From positions 62,001 to 126,000 of the forward strand of contig NZ_BCTM01000006.1 of assembly GCF_001571285.1 (NCBI RefSeq): a stretch of 64,000 bases of DNA, in the 5' to 3' direction. Positions within the stretch are counted from its first letter, which is position 1. Each line of letters opens with the position of its first letter. The position numbers and the translations under genes are program-made. Shown in pieces: positions 8,004 to 17,495 of this stretch. The stretch is from Kluyvera cryocrescens NBRC 102467. GTDB lineage: Bacteria > Pseudomonadota > Gammaproteobacteria > Enterobacterales > Enterobacteriaceae. Below the pieces are notes generated by a model. The model had not been told where the DNA came from and searched no databases. It worked only from the letters and a program-made list of their open reading frames with translations.

Positions 8004-10592
8004 ATGGATTGCACGACGTCACGCTGGCGGCTCCTGCTTATTACTCTGGCCTGTTATCCGATACTGTCCTCGGCGCAGGAAGAGGTGGAGTTCAACAGTA
8101 ACTTCCTGATGGGCAGTAATAAAATAGATACCTCCCGCTATGCGAAAGGCAATCCTGTCTCGCCGGGTGAATATCAAGTCCAGATTTACCTCAATAATAA
8201 GCAGATAGTAAATGAACTGAATCTTGAATTTCAGGACAACGGTACCGCACAGGCTGAACCGTGCCTGAAGCCGTCGCTGCTTGAACGCCTTGAGGTAGAT
8301 AGCGAAAAAGCGGTCATCCCTATTCCCGCAGATGAACAGTGCCTTGGCGATTTAGCCCACTATTTTCCCGGTTCTTCCGTGAGCTACGATCCGTTAAACC
8401 TGCGGCTGGATGTTGTTATGCCGCAGGTTTTTTTGCAGCAGATCCCGGTCGGTACGGTGCCACCGTCGCGCTGGGAAAACGGCATACCGGCACTTTTGCT
8501 GGCTTACGACACGAACTATTACCATCAGGTCAGCAGTACTCGCGATAGCGACACCGCTTACGCCGGATTGACCTACGGGGCCAACCTCGGCCCATGGCGC
8601 CTCCGTGCTCGCGGCTCGCTCAACTGGGACAGCGATGACGACGATATCGGCTACGACAGTCAGGATATCTATCTCCAGCGCGATATCGCGCCGCTGCGCG
8701 CGCAGATGATCCTAGGTGACTCCAGCACCAAAGGGGATGCCTTTGACACCTTGAAGGTCCGCGGTCTGCGACTGTACACCGATAAGCGGATGTACTCCTC
8801 AAGCGTCAATAATTATGCGCCGATTATCCGCGGGGTCGCCAACAGCAACGCCAAGGTCACGGTGAAGCAGAACGGCTCGACCATCTATCAAACCACGGTG
8901 CCGCCGGGGCCATTTACCCTATCGGACGTGATCCCCAGCGGCTACGGCAATGATTTGGATGTCACGGTAGAAGAGGCCGACGGCAGCAAAACGACCTTCA
9001 CCGTGGCGTACTCTTCCGTACCACAGCTGATACGTAAAGGCTATGGTCGCTGGGAGGTGGCCGCAGGAGAGCTTCACGACAATTCTCTCAACCACAAGCC
9101 TAAAGTGGCACAGTTGACGGGTTATTACGGTCTGAGCGACACCATCACCGGCTATGGCGGGCTACAGGCCAGCGACCAGTCATATTATGCCGTGCTGGGC
9201 GGGTTGGCGTTTAACACCCCGCTGGGTGCCATTGCGACGGATATCACCCATTCACAAGCCGAATTTGATGATACCGCACAGGATCATCAGTCCGGAGAGA
9301 GCTATCGGGTGACCTACAGTAGCTTAGTGTCTGCGACGCAAACCACCTTCAGTCTGGCCGCCTATCGCTTTTCAACGAAGGGCTATCTGACGTTAAAAGA
9401 TGCCGCGTCGTTGAATGACGATCTGCATGATGGTTCCCTGGAGAATTTAGGTGACTACCAGCGCTTGCGCGATCAGCTTCAGCTCAATATTAACCAGCCG
9501 CTGCGCTGGGGCGGCGAAGACCACGGTTCTTTTTATCTTTCGGGCAGTTGGGAAACTTACTGGGGCGGCTATGCCGATACTCAGCAGTATTCCGTCGGCT
9601 ATAGCAACAACTGGAAAGCGCTGAACTACAGCATTTCGGCACAGCGCAGCTATGACAACGAGGGGAAAAAAGACGATAGCGTGTTTATCAACTTCACGTT
9701 GCCATTTAGCGCCTTTACTCACGACAACCACAAACCCGGCGGTTTTACGACGCTTAGCGGTGGCATCAGCAACAGCGGCCATGGCAGCACCCAGTTTAAT
9801 GCTAACGCCAGCGGGGCGACCGCAGACAACAAATTTAGCTACAGCGTTAACGCCGCGACCGGTATCGGCGGCGGCGACAACTCAACCACCTCCTCGGTGG
9901 GGACCTACCTCACCTGGAACAGCCCGTACGGTCCGTTTAATGCCTCCGCTTCGGCGACAGATGGCGAGGGCAGCCAATATTCGCTCAGTAACAGCGGCGG
10001 GGTGATTGTTCATTCCGGCGGCGTCACCTTTGCCCCTGACAGTATCGGCAGCGATAGTGCCATTGCGCTGGTACGGGCAGATGGTGCCGAAGGGGCGAAG
10101 CTGACGATGGGGGATGGCGAAATTGGCCGCTCCGGCTACGGCATGTCGACCTACCTGTCCCCGTACCGGGAAAACCGAATCGGTCTGAACATCGAAGGTA
10201 TGGATAACGATGTGGAGATAAAAAGCACCAGCACCACCGTGGTTCCGACCAGCGGCGCGGTGGTCGGCGTTAATTTTGAAACCGATCAGGGGCGTCCGGT
10301 ACTGCTGATGCTTATCCGCGGAGACGGCGGTGATATTCCGCTGGGGGCGGCGGTGCGAAATGAGAAGGGCGATGACGTCGGTAACGTCGGCCAGGCGGGC
10401 TATGCCTACGTTCGCGGTATTGAAGATGCGGGCACCTTGCAGGTTGTCTGGGGCGCGAAGACAAATGAGATGTGCCAGGTCAGCTACCGCATTCCGACGG
10501 ATCGGCAAATGGCGGATAAAACCATCGTCTTGTCCGGTCAGCGCTGCGTGATGAAAACCGGTACGCCGACATCATTAGGGGGCGTCAGATGA
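8004..10592 (+). CDS. Outer-membrane fimbrial usher (FimD/PapC family)
   Basis: An 862-residue usher that forms the outer-membrane pore where chaperone-bound subunits are polymerised. After a signal peptide (ending near SSAQ) comes the N-terminal chaperone-binding domain (VEFNSNFLMG, the usual FN..FL signature), a cysteine pair near 87 and 113, the 24-strand barrel with an embedded plug, and C-terminal domains (GQAGYAYVRG, then a cysteine pair ending VLSGQRC). Length matches the family. It overlaps the next gene by four bases (ATGA), so the genes are translationally coupled. Confidence 0.95.
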   Translation: MDCTTSRWRLLLITLACYPILSSAQEEVEFNSNFLMGSNKIDTSRYAKGNPVSPGEYQVQIYLNNKQIVNELNLEFQDNGTAQAEPCLKPSLLERLEVDSEKAVIPIPADEQCLGDLAHYFPGSSVSYDPLNLRLDVVMPQVFLQQIPVGTVPPSRWENGIPALLLAYDTNYYHQVSSTRDSDTAYAGLTYGANLGPWRLRARGSLNWDSDDDDIGYDSQDIYLQRDIAPLRAQMILGDSSTKGDAFDTLKVRGLRLYTDKRMYSSSVNNYAPIIRGVANSNAKVTVKQNGSTIYQTTVPPGPFTLSDVIPSGYGNDLDVTVEEADGSKTTFTVAYSSVPQLIRKGYGRWEVAAGELHDNSLNHKPKVAQLTGYYGLSDTITGYGGLQASDQSYYAVLGGLAFNTPLGAIATDITHSQAEFDDTAQDHQSGESYRVTYSSLVSATQTTFSLAAYRFSTKGYLTLKDAASLNDDLHDGSLENLGDYQRLRDQLQLNINQPLRWGGEDHGSFYLSGSWETYWGGYADTQQYSVGYSNNWKALNYSISAQRSYDNEGKKDDSVFINFTLPFSAFTHDNHKPGGFTTLSGGISNSGHGSTQFNANASGATADNKFSYSVNAATGIGGGDNSTTSSVGTYLTWNSPYGPFNASASATDGEGSQYSLSNSGGVIVHSGGVTFAPDSIGSDSAIALVRADGAEGAKLTMGDGEIGRSGYGMSTYLSPYRENRIGLNIEGMDNDVEIKSTSTTVVPTSGAVVGVNFETDQGRPVLLMLIRGDGGDIPLGAAVRNEKGDDVGNVGQAGYAYVRGIEDAGTLQVVWGAKTNEMCQVSYRIPTDRQMADKTIVLSGQRCVMKTGTPTSLGGVR

Positions 10593-11194
10593 GATATTTC
10601 CCGTTACTGATAACCGGCCTGCTGGCGGGAGGGCTGCATTCACCGAGCGCAGTCTCTGCGCCGGTCGTGGGCGGAAACATTGATGTGACCTTCAAGGCGA
10701 CCGTCGCCGACACCACCTGCGTGATTAACGTCGTGGGAGGGAGCGGCGATGGTAAAAACCGGACGGTGGTGATTGGCGACAGCAGCGGTGAAGTCTCGAT
10801 GGAGTCGGTGGTCAATGGCGACAGCGCGGCGACCGCCAGCTTCAGCCTTCAGGCCACCGAGTGTCCGGCCGCCGGTACGCCGAGTTATTTCACCACCATT
10901 CAGGCCGACAGCGATCCGCAGGCAGGCAATATGTTGCTCAACCAAGCCGAAGGGCCGCTGGCGGCGCAGGGATTAGGCATTTCGCTGAGCCGAGCAGACA
11001 GCCTGGATACGCCATTGATCCTCAATCAAAAGCTCAGCTATGGCGATTTTGGCTGGCAGGTGCTGACTCAGGATAACTTCACGCAATCCGTCGAGGCCCG
11101 AATGGTGGCAAGGATCGCCGTCACTTCCGCGGTCAGCAGTGCGAAAGCGGGCAGCGTGCAGGCCACCGCCGTTTTTCACTTCGATTATAACTAG
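10589..11194 (+). CDS. Fimbrial minor subunit 1
   Basis: A 201-residue pilin-like protein with an N-terminal signal peptide (cleavage near SAVSA), the typical cysteine pair (DTTCVINV and ATECPAAG) and a C-terminal beta zipper ending AVFHFDYN. Its ATG overlaps the usher stop. As a subunit encoded between usher and adhesin it is probably a tip or adaptor pilin. No close named homolog is recognised. Confidence 0.82.
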   Translation: MRYFPLLITGLLAGGLHSPSAVSAPVVGGNIDVTFKATVADTTCVINVVGGSGDGKNRTVVIGDSSGEVSMESVVNGDSAATASFSLQATECPAAGTPSYFTTIQADSDPQAGNMLLNQAEGPLAAQGLGISLSRADSLDTPLILNQKLSYGDFGWQVLTQDNFTQSVEARMVARIAVTSAVSSAKAGSVQATAVFHFDYN

Positions 11195-11209
11195 CGGACA
11201 ATGCAGCCC

Positions 11210-11785
11210 ATGAAAAAACATCCGGCAGTTTCTTCTTGCCCTGTATCGCTGGGAGTGTCGATAGCGCTGCTGTCGGCGCTGCTCTCCCCGGCCAGTAGGG
11301 CAATTGACGATGTTCAGGTCAATTTTACTTCCACCGTGGTGGCGGGCACATGCCAGGCACAGTTGACCACTCGCGACGGTGCCATTCTTACCGATGGGAC
11401 GTTGGCCTTTGGCGACGTCTACAAAAGCCAGGTGCAGCAGGGGGCCGCCTGGCAGAACTTCTTTGTCAGCTTCAGCCATTGTCAGGGGGTTGGCAGCGCG
11501 ACGGTACAGGCCTCCGCCGGTGCCAACGGCCTATGTAACGGCGTGGCCTTTGGCGGGGCTGGCGATCTTACCGGCGTCGCCGCTGAGATTTACCGCGACG
11601 CAGACGGTGGCGGTGCACAACTGAACTGTAGCGACACGATGAGCTCGACGCAGACCGTGGATCCTAATACCACTGCCGATATGCCGTTCTCAACGCGGTT
11701 GGTGGTGGCACCGGGTAAAACCCAATCCGACTTGCATAGCGGCAGTTTCAGCGCGCCGGTCACTTTTACCGTCAATTACCAATGA
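11210..11785 (+). CDS. Fimbrial minor subunit 2
   Basis: A pilin-like protein of 191 residues when begun at ATG 11210 (MKKHPAVSS), which gives a clean signal peptide ending near SRAI; an in-frame ATG at 11201 would add three residues. Neither start has a clear Shine-Dalgarno. Cysteines in AGTCQAQL and FSHCQGVG form the expected pair, with a second pair (LCNG and LNCSD) in the middle. The C terminus VTFTVNYQ is a donor strand. It overlaps the next gene by four bases. Confidence 0.8.
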   Translation: MKKHPAVSSCPVSLGVSIALLSALLSPASRAIDDVQVNFTSTVVAGTCQAQLTTRDGAILTDGTLAFGDVYKSQVQQGAAWQNFFVSFSHCQGVGSATVQASAGANGLCNGVAFGGAGDLTGVAAEIYRDADGGGAQLNCSDTMSSTQTVDPNTTADMPFSTRLVVAPGKTQSDLHSGSFSAPVTFTVNYQ

Positions 11786-12375
11786 ACAGGAGCCTCATGA
11801 TGATTGCTGCGGGTAGCAAACCGAGCGCGCTATCGCTCATTGGCATCCTGTTATTGGCCGTCGGCCATTCTGCGACGGCGGCTCAGGCGCTGGATATGAC
11901 CATTACCGCTAATGTAATGGAAGACCATTGCGCCATTCAGATTGAGCCTTCCACGGTTGAACTCCCAGTGATTGCTGCGCGAACGCTGGACGAAGATGGC
12001 CAAACGCCGACAGATTTCGGCTCTCAGGCATCGTTCAACGTCGAGGTTACCGATTGCGATGACGCAGACCAACTCTCCGCGCTGCATTTTTCGATTCAAC
12101 CCGCCAGCGGCGTATTTCCCGCAGGATATCAACAGGTGTTTGCCAACGATCTCCCTGTCGAAAGTAAAGGCGCCGGGGGCGTAGGTATCGTCGTGTTCTG
12201 GCATGACGGTCAGCAAAACGTACTGAACAACGATGGCACCTCTGACGTGGTTGTACCGACCACGCCGGACGACTATCGCCAAAGCTACGCCTTTGACGTG
12301 CGCTATCAAAAAATCGGCAGCGTCAGCGCCGGTCAGGTATCGACGACGCTTCTTGTTGACGTGGAGTATCAGTGA
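11782..12375 (+). CDS. Fimbrial minor subunit 3
   Basis: A 197-residue secreted pilin-like protein. A long hydrophobic signal peptide ends near SATAAQA; the mature part has the cysteines DHCAIQIE and VTDCDDAD and ends LLVDVEYQ, a typical donor strand. It is coupled by overlap to both neighbours. Three minor subunits in a row before the adhesin suggest a composite tip. Confidence 0.8.
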   Translation: MNRSLMMIAAGSKPSALSLIGILLLAVGHSATAAQALDMTITANVMEDHCAIQIEPSTVELPVIAARTLDEDGQTPTDFGSQASFNVEVTDCDDADQLSALHFSIQPASGVFPAGYQQVFANDLPVESKGAGGVGIVVFWHDGQQNVLNNDGTSDVVVPTTPDDYRQSYAFDVRYQKIGSVSAGQVSTTLLVDVEYQ

Positions 12376-13550
12376 TGCAAAGGAGAAATGCCGTGAGTTG
12401 GTTAAACAGGATGGGGTTAATCCGCCGAATGCTGATGGCCGTGCTGGGCGTTGGGCTGTTTGTATTTCACCTCGCAGGCGCGCAGGCGAAGGTGAATGAC
12501 TGCTATATGAGTAACAGTTATCTCAATAAATATGAGGCGGGGAAGACCCTCAATATGGGTGACGTTACGGGGATGTTCGATAGCATCACCGGAGCCCCGG
12601 CAAGCGATGTGCTGCTGGGGATGAAGACCATTGATCTGTTCGATAACGATGACGATCTGGAGTGCTCAGACAGTTCTGGCGACAACAGCGTTACTGTCTT
12701 CGGGATGAGTAACGTGCCAGCCAGCGGGATTGCCGGTACTGATTCGAGCGGCCGCACGCTGTATCTGGTTAATCAGAATATGCCAGGCATTGCCTACTCC
12801 ATGGAAATTATCTGTCAGGGGGGGGATGAGCCCGGTGAGTGCCAGGGGCATTCCGGGGACACGATTCCGATTGTTGCTGGCAGCACGGTCACCTGGATAA
12901 ACCAGGATGGTCACCCTTGGGATAACATGAAGGCGATTGGTTCCAAGAAATCGGGGATGAATTTTAAGCTTAATGTCTATTTCTGGCAGCTTCCTTCATG
13001 GCAGCCGTTTCCTTTCGATGGCGATTACGTCGGTAGTCGTTATGGATTGTTTTCTATGCGGTTCGGTTCATATACAAAACATAGTATTCCCTACTATTTC
13101 GATGTTCATCTGGTACCGATAACGCCGACCTGCGACACCCATATCAGCGTTGAGGGCAACCCTTCTGCGGTCATCAATCTCGGCGACGGTATCACCCCGC
13201 AGCAGCTCTCAGGCGATAGCACCGACAAGGTGCCTTTCACCCTTGTGGTCGATAACTGTAGCGCCACCCTGAACAACGTCTACGTCAAGATGACCTCCAC
13301 CACAGTGGATAGCAACAACGCCACGCTGCTGGGCCAGCAGAGCGGCAGCGCCGCGGGCGTCGGGGTCAAAATCACCGATACCCAGGACAATCCGCTGTCG
13401 CCGGACGGCGCCAGCGTGCTGACGTTCCCCTACACCGGCACGGTTAACCACCGCGAGATGCCTATGCAGGCACAGTTGGTTAGCGACGGTACACCGGTGC
13501 AGCCCGGGGATTTCGAGGCCTCGGCGACCTTCAATATTAGCTATGACTAA
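12375..13550 (+). CDS. Two-domain fimbrial tip adhesin
   Basis: A 391-residue protein, twice the size of the pilins. After a signal peptide (ending GAQAK) an N-terminal region with several cysteines (NDCYMSN, LECSDSS, IICQGGD, GECQGH) would be the receptor-binding domain. From about residue 255 a pilin domain begins (TPTCDTHISVEG, VDNCSATL) and ends SATFNISYD. This arrangement is that of FimH/PapG-type tip adhesins. The receptor cannot be told from sequence. The ATG at 12375 overlaps the preceding TGA; a GTG at 12372 is the alternative. Confidence 0.82.
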   Translation: MQRRNAVSWLNRMGLIRRMLMAVLGVGLFVFHLAGAQAKVNDCYMSNSYLNKYEAGKTLNMGDVTGMFDSITGAPASDVLLGMKTIDLFDNDDDLECSDSSGDNSVTVFGMSNVPASGIAGTDSSGRTLYLVNQNMPGIAYSMEIICQGGDEPGECQGHSGDTIPIVAGSTVTWINQDGHPWDNMKAIGSKKSGMNFKLNVYFWQLPSWQPFPFDGDYVGSRYGLFSMRFGSYTKHSIPYYFDVHLVPITPTCDTHISVEGNPSAVINLGDGITPQQLSGDSTDKVPFTLVVDNCSATLNNVYVKMTSTTVDSNNATLLGQQSGSAAGVGVKITDTQDNPLSPDGASVLTFPYTGTVNHREMPMQAQLVSDGTPVQPGDFEASATFNISYD

Positions 13551-13582
13551 GCAAATTTTACCCCTCATCTAAAGGAACAGCG

Positions 13583-15664
13583 ATGAAAACGTTAAAAGCA
13601 GGAAAGACCCTTTTTAAACTGAGTGCCATGTCCCTTGCCGTGGGGCTGGGGCTTGGTGCGATCGCCCAGGCGAGTGCTGCCGTGGTGGTGGATGGCCGCA
13701 AATCCCCTGACACCAAGGTCACGATTGCGGACACCGGGGCGACGGTGGTGAATATTAGCGGCGCCAGTTCAGGAGGCGTTTCCCATAACACCTTTACCCA
13801 GTTCGACATAGACCCGACCGGCGTGATTCTTAACAACAGTTCCACCGGCAGCAGCACCACGCTTGGCGGCGATATTGCGGGTAACAGCAATATGTCGGGC
13901 GGCAGCGCCACGGTGATTCTTAACGAAGTCAACTCCCGCGACCCGAGTCAGCTAAACGGCATGGTCGAAGTGGCCGGGCAGCAGGCGGCGGTGGTCATTG
14001 CTAACCCGTCAGGCATTTCCTGCGACGGCTGCGGGTTTATTAACGCCAGCCGCTCCACGCTGGTGACCGGGACCGCCGAAATGAGCAACGGCGAGCTGAC
14101 CGGCTTTAATGTTAACGACGGCCAGGTGGTGATCACCGGTAAGGGAATGGATGACCGCAGCACAGGCTATACCGACATTATCTCCCGTTCGGTGAAGGTC
14201 AACGCCCAGCTGCAGGCGCAGGATCTGCGCATCGTCACCGGCAGTAATCACGTCGATTACGCGACCCTGGCGACCCGCGGTATTTCGTCTTCTGTGTTCA
14301 GCAAACCGTCTCTGGCGGTGGACGTCTCCAGCCTTGGCGGCATGTACGCCAATAAAATTCAGCTTATCGGCACTGAAGACGGCGTGGGCGTGCGCAATAA
14401 CGGCACTATCTCTGCCAGCGATACCCTTTCGCTGAGCACTAAGGGCAAGCTGGAGAATAACGGCCTGATTGCCGGTGGTGAAGTGGCGATTGATACCCAC
14501 AAAAATACCCTCGATAACGACCACGGCACGCTGCAGGCCGAGCGCGCGCTGACCATTAACAGCGGGAATATCGATAACAACGTCGACGGTGCCATCGTCT
14601 CCAACGGCACCCTCACTATCGATACCCACGGGCAGTCGCTGGATAACGCCGGGCAGGGGATCTCCGGTAACGGCGCGGTAAGCATAACTGCCGATGAAAT
14701 CGATAACAGCAGCTGGATTGCCAGCAACAGCACCCTGACGCTGAATACTGACTCACTGAATAACAGCGGTAGCATCTATGGCCAGGATATCTCCGCGACG
14801 GCGAAAAAAGTCAGCAATGGCGGCTCCGTTCAGGCCAATAATAGTCTGCAGGTGGATGCGGACGACATTGACAATCACGGCAAAATCGCCGCCGCGGATG
14901 CCAGCATTTATGCCGGACACGCTTTTGATAACGAGGGCGGTGAAGTCGCCACCACCCACTCGCTGTTGGTCAATACCAAGACGCTGACCAATACCGACGG
15001 TAAGCTTAGCAGCGACGGCTCCCTGCAATTGGTCGTCAACAAGCTGGATAACACGGCAAATTGTCACGATAAGAATAGCGGCGGAGTCATTAACGGCGCG
15101 GAGGTTACGATCAAGGCCGATAACCTTGATAACGACCGCGGTGCTATCTCCGGCAATAGTATCAATATCACCGGCAATGACATTGATATTGCCAATGGGA
15201 GCCTTACCGCCACCGGGGATATCAATATTAATGCGGCCGATGACTTTTATACGGATAATAACGGAGTCGTCCAGTCGTCTGCTGGCAATATCACCATTAA
15301 CGCCGCCGATGAGTTGTCCAATGATGGTATAATTACGACCACTAAAAATATTTCCCTAAGCGGCAAAGATATCTCTAATGACGGTGTTATCTCGGCTGAT
15401 GGCGGTCTTAATATGTACGCCTCAGCAACGATTGAGAACAACAAAGGGGGATATATTTATGGTGCTAATAGCTTTAGCGTTGAAGCCGTAAAACGTATTG
15501 ATAATGCAGGTGAATTTTATACGGAAAATAATGGTGTAATGAAATCTGACGCTATTAATATAAAACAGACTGGCGTTGTATACGCTAACAATACGACGTT
15601 TTATGTCAACAAAATGAGTAATAAAGGGTCTATTTATGGTGCGTATACCAAACATCCCTATTGA
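13583..15664 (+). CDS. Two-partner secretion exoprotein (TpsA, FhaB-like), short form
   Basis: A 693-residue secreted exoprotein. A signal peptide ends near AQASA. The TPS domain recognised by the partner TpsB follows (about residues 35-270), with ANPSGISCDGCGFIN as the counterpart of the NPxGI motif of FhaB-like proteins. From about 270 on come filamentous beta-helix repeats rich in LDN, IDN and GNI turns. A block FYTDNNGVVQSS recurs as FYTENNGVMKSD about 95 residues later. Family members are often thousands of residues long with a toxin or adhesion domain at the end; here the protein simply stops within repeats, and its last 250 bp are clearly more AT-rich. It may be naturally short or truncated. 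It begins 32 bp after the adhesin stop, behind AAGGAAC. Confidence 0.85.
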   Translation: MKTLKAGKTLFKLSAMSLAVGLGLGAIAQASAAVVVDGRKSPDTKVTIADTGATVVNISGASSGGVSHNTFTQFDIDPTGVILNNSSTGSSTTLGGDIAGNSNMSGGSATVILNEVNSRDPSQLNGMVEVAGQQAAVVIANPSGISCDGCGFINASRSTLVTGTAEMSNGELTGFNVNDGQVVITGKGMDDRSTGYTDIISRSVKVNAQLQAQDLRIVTGSNHVDYATLATRGISSSVFSKPSLAVDVSSLGGMYANKIQLIGTEDGVGVRNNGTISASDTLSLSTKGKLENNGLIAGGEVAIDTHKNTLDNDHGTLQAERALTINSGNIDNNVDGAIVSNGTLTIDTHGQSLDNAGQGISGNGAVSITADEIDNSSWIASNSTLTLNTDSLNNSGSIYGQDISATAKKVSNGGSVQANNSLQVDADDIDNHGKIAAADASIYAGHAFDNEGGEVATTHSLLVNTKTLTNTDGKLSSDGSLQLVVNKLDNTANCHDKNSGGVINGAEVTIKADNLDNDRGAISGNSINITGNDIDIANGSLTATGDININAADDFYTDNNGVVQSSAGNITINAADELSNDGIITTTKNISLSGKDISNDGVISADGGLNMYASATIENNKGGYIYGANSFSVEAVKRIDNAGEFYTENNGVMKSDAINIKQTGVVYANNTTFYVNKMSNKGSIYGAYTKHPY

Positions 15665-15690
15665 TCCTTTTAATCGTTAATACACATTTC

Positions 15691-15719
15691 ACTGGCCACC
15701 GGGAAGGTGGCCAGTTTTT
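15691..15719 (+). terminator. Intrinsic terminator between tpsA and tpsB
   Basis: A perfect 10-bp stem (ACTGGCCACC with GGTGGCCAGT), five-base loop and a T run directly after the stem, 27 bp past the tpsA stop and 36 bp before the tpsB ATG. It should lower expression of the transporter relative to the exoprotein. Confidence 0.85.
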
Positions 15720-15754
15720 ATTCTGACTTTATAAGAGCAAGGGATCTCCCCACT

Positions 15755-17434
15755 ATGCGACGTCAGCTTGTGGCTTTTGTCTGCTATTCCATTTTTATTC
15801 CGTTTTGCCCCCACGTCATGGCTGACAGCGGCCCGGTCATTCATCCCTCTACAAGCCAAACCGACAATCAGAAAGCCCGTCAAACGCAGCTTACGCCGCA
15901 GGGCACCGAAGTGATGGCGAGCAAAAGCACGCTGCGCCCCGGCGAGCTGGATTTTCCGCAGGAAACGCCCTGTTTTACCCTCAACCGGGTGGTGATTGAT
16001 AATCGCCCGGCGCTGCCGCAGTGGCTGCCGTTGAAATCGTTGCTTAAGCAGGCGCAGGGCCGCTGCCTGGGGGCGAAAGGGGTTAATCTGCTGGCGCGTG
16101 CGGTGCAAAACCAGATTATTGCCGGTGGCTACATTACCAGCCGCGTCGCCATTCCCAACCAGGATCTACGCACCGGCGAACTGCATTTACGGCTCCAGCC
16201 CGGCAAGGTTGGAAACATTCAGTGGCGGAAAGGCAGCCAGCAGAACGTGCATTTTGGCAATACGCTACCGCTCTCCTCGGGCGATTTGATGTCACTTCGC
16301 GCGCTGGAGCAAGGGCTGGAAAATCTCCAGCGGGTGCCGGGAACATCCGCCAACATCAAGCTGAAACCGGGTGCGCACGACGGCGAAAGCGATATTGAAA
16401 TTTCGCGCCAGCAGGCGAAACGCTGGCGCCTCGGCGCGTGGGTGGATGATGCGGGGAGCAAATACACCGGGCGCTATCAGGGCGGCGGCACGCTATCTCT
16501 GGATAATATCACGACCCTCGACGACCTGATTTATCTCTCGGCGGGCGGCGGACTGCAAAATCAGGGGGATAAAAATGCCAAGTACGGTACCGCCTATTAT
16601 TCGGTGCCGTTCGGCTGGTGGTCGCTGGATCTCTACGCCAGCCGCGACAAGTACACCCAGCGGGTGGTGGATGGCAGCAATACCTATGAATACAGCGGAG
16701 ATGAACGAAATCTTAGCGCCACGCTTAACCGCATGCTGTTTCGCAGCGGCTATCAGAAATTACAGGCCAGTTTCCAGGTGCTGAAGCGTGATGATGAATA
16801 CGATCTTAACGATACCGAAATTCTCGTCCAGGCCCACGACATGGCCTCGTGGCGCGCTACCCTTGAGCATACGGCTTATCCGGGTAAGGCGGTCATTGAT
16901 ACCAAAGTCTCGTTCCAGCGCAACACCAGCTGGCTGGGTGCGGAACAGTCGGTGGAAGAGCAAACCGGCAATGCGAACGTCGGATCGCGGCTGATTAATA
17001 TTGACGTAGAGGCCAACGTGCCGTTCTCGTTGTTCAAGCGCTCATTGAGCTGGCATCCGCACTATAGCCAGCAGATAACGCCGGATAAGCTTAATCTTCC
17101 CGACCAGCTTTCCATCGGTAACCGCTGGACGGTGCGCGGTTTTGACGGTGATACCACGCTACAGGCTGACAGCGGCTGGTTCCTGCGCAACGATCTCAAT
17201 CTGAATCTCCCTTCACTGGCGGCGCAGTTTTATCTGGGGATGGATATTGGTCGGGTGAGTGGACAGGGCAGCGAGATTTATTCTACCTCCTACCTGGCGG
17301 GCGGCGTGGTCGGGCTGCGCGGGGGGCTGTGGAAAACTAACTACGATTTCTTTGCCGGTACGCCGTTTGTGCATCCGGACGAGCTTGACGCCAGCCCGCT
17401 GGTGCTGGGCATGACGCTGCGCTGGGAGTACTAA
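15755..17434 (+). CDS. Two-partner secretion outer-membrane transporter (TpsB, FhaC/ShlB family)
   Basis: A 559-residue Omp85-superfamily transporter that recognises the TPS domain of its partner and exports it. The ATG at 15755 gives a signal peptide ending HVMA; a GTG at 15707 in the same frame lies inside the terminator stem and is rejected. Two POTRA-like regions follow (FTLNRVVID with NLLARAVQNQIIAGGYITSR, then the GKVGNIQW region), then a 16-strand barrel with the signature VRGFDGDTTL matching the VRGY loop motif of FhaC, and a C terminus MTLRWEY. It converges on mfd with a hairpin between. Confidence 0.92.
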   Translation: MRRQLVAFVCYSIFIPFCPHVMADSGPVIHPSTSQTDNQKARQTQLTPQGTEVMASKSTLRPGELDFPQETPCFTLNRVVIDNRPALPQWLPLKSLLKQAQGRCLGAKGVNLLARAVQNQIIAGGYITSRVAIPNQDLRTGELHLRLQPGKVGNIQWRKGSQQNVHFGNTLPLSSGDLMSLRALEQGLENLQRVPGTSANIKLKPGAHDGESDIEISRQQAKRWRLGAWVDDAGSKYTGRYQGGGTLSLDNITTLDDLIYLSAGGGLQNQGDKNAKYGTAYYSVPFGWWSLDLYASRDKYTQRVVDGSNTYEYSGDERNLSATLNRMLFRSGYQKLQASFQVLKRDDEYDLNDTEILVQAHDMASWRATLEHTAYPGKAVIDTKVSFQRNTSWLGAEQSVEEQTGNANVGSRLINIDVEANVPFSLFKRSLSWHPHYSQQITPDKLNLPDQLSIGNRWTVRGFDGDTTLQADSGWFLRNDLNLNLPSLAAQFYLGMDIGRVSGQGSEIYSTSYLAGGVVGLRGGLWKTNYDFFAGTPFVHPDELDASPLVLGMTLRWEY

Positions 17435-17466
17435 ACGAAACGGTTGGCATGCGGGCTGTCAAGGAA

Positions 17467-17488
17467 CCCGGCAGCAGGTGCTGCCGGG
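17467..17488. terminator. Hairpin between convergent tpsB and mfd
   Basis: CCCGGCAGC, AGGT loop, GCTGCCGGG: nine perfect pairs in a 60-bp convergent gap. Only short T runs flank it, so it may be a weak two-way terminator. Confidence 0.55.
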
Positions 17489-17495
17489 AACAGGG

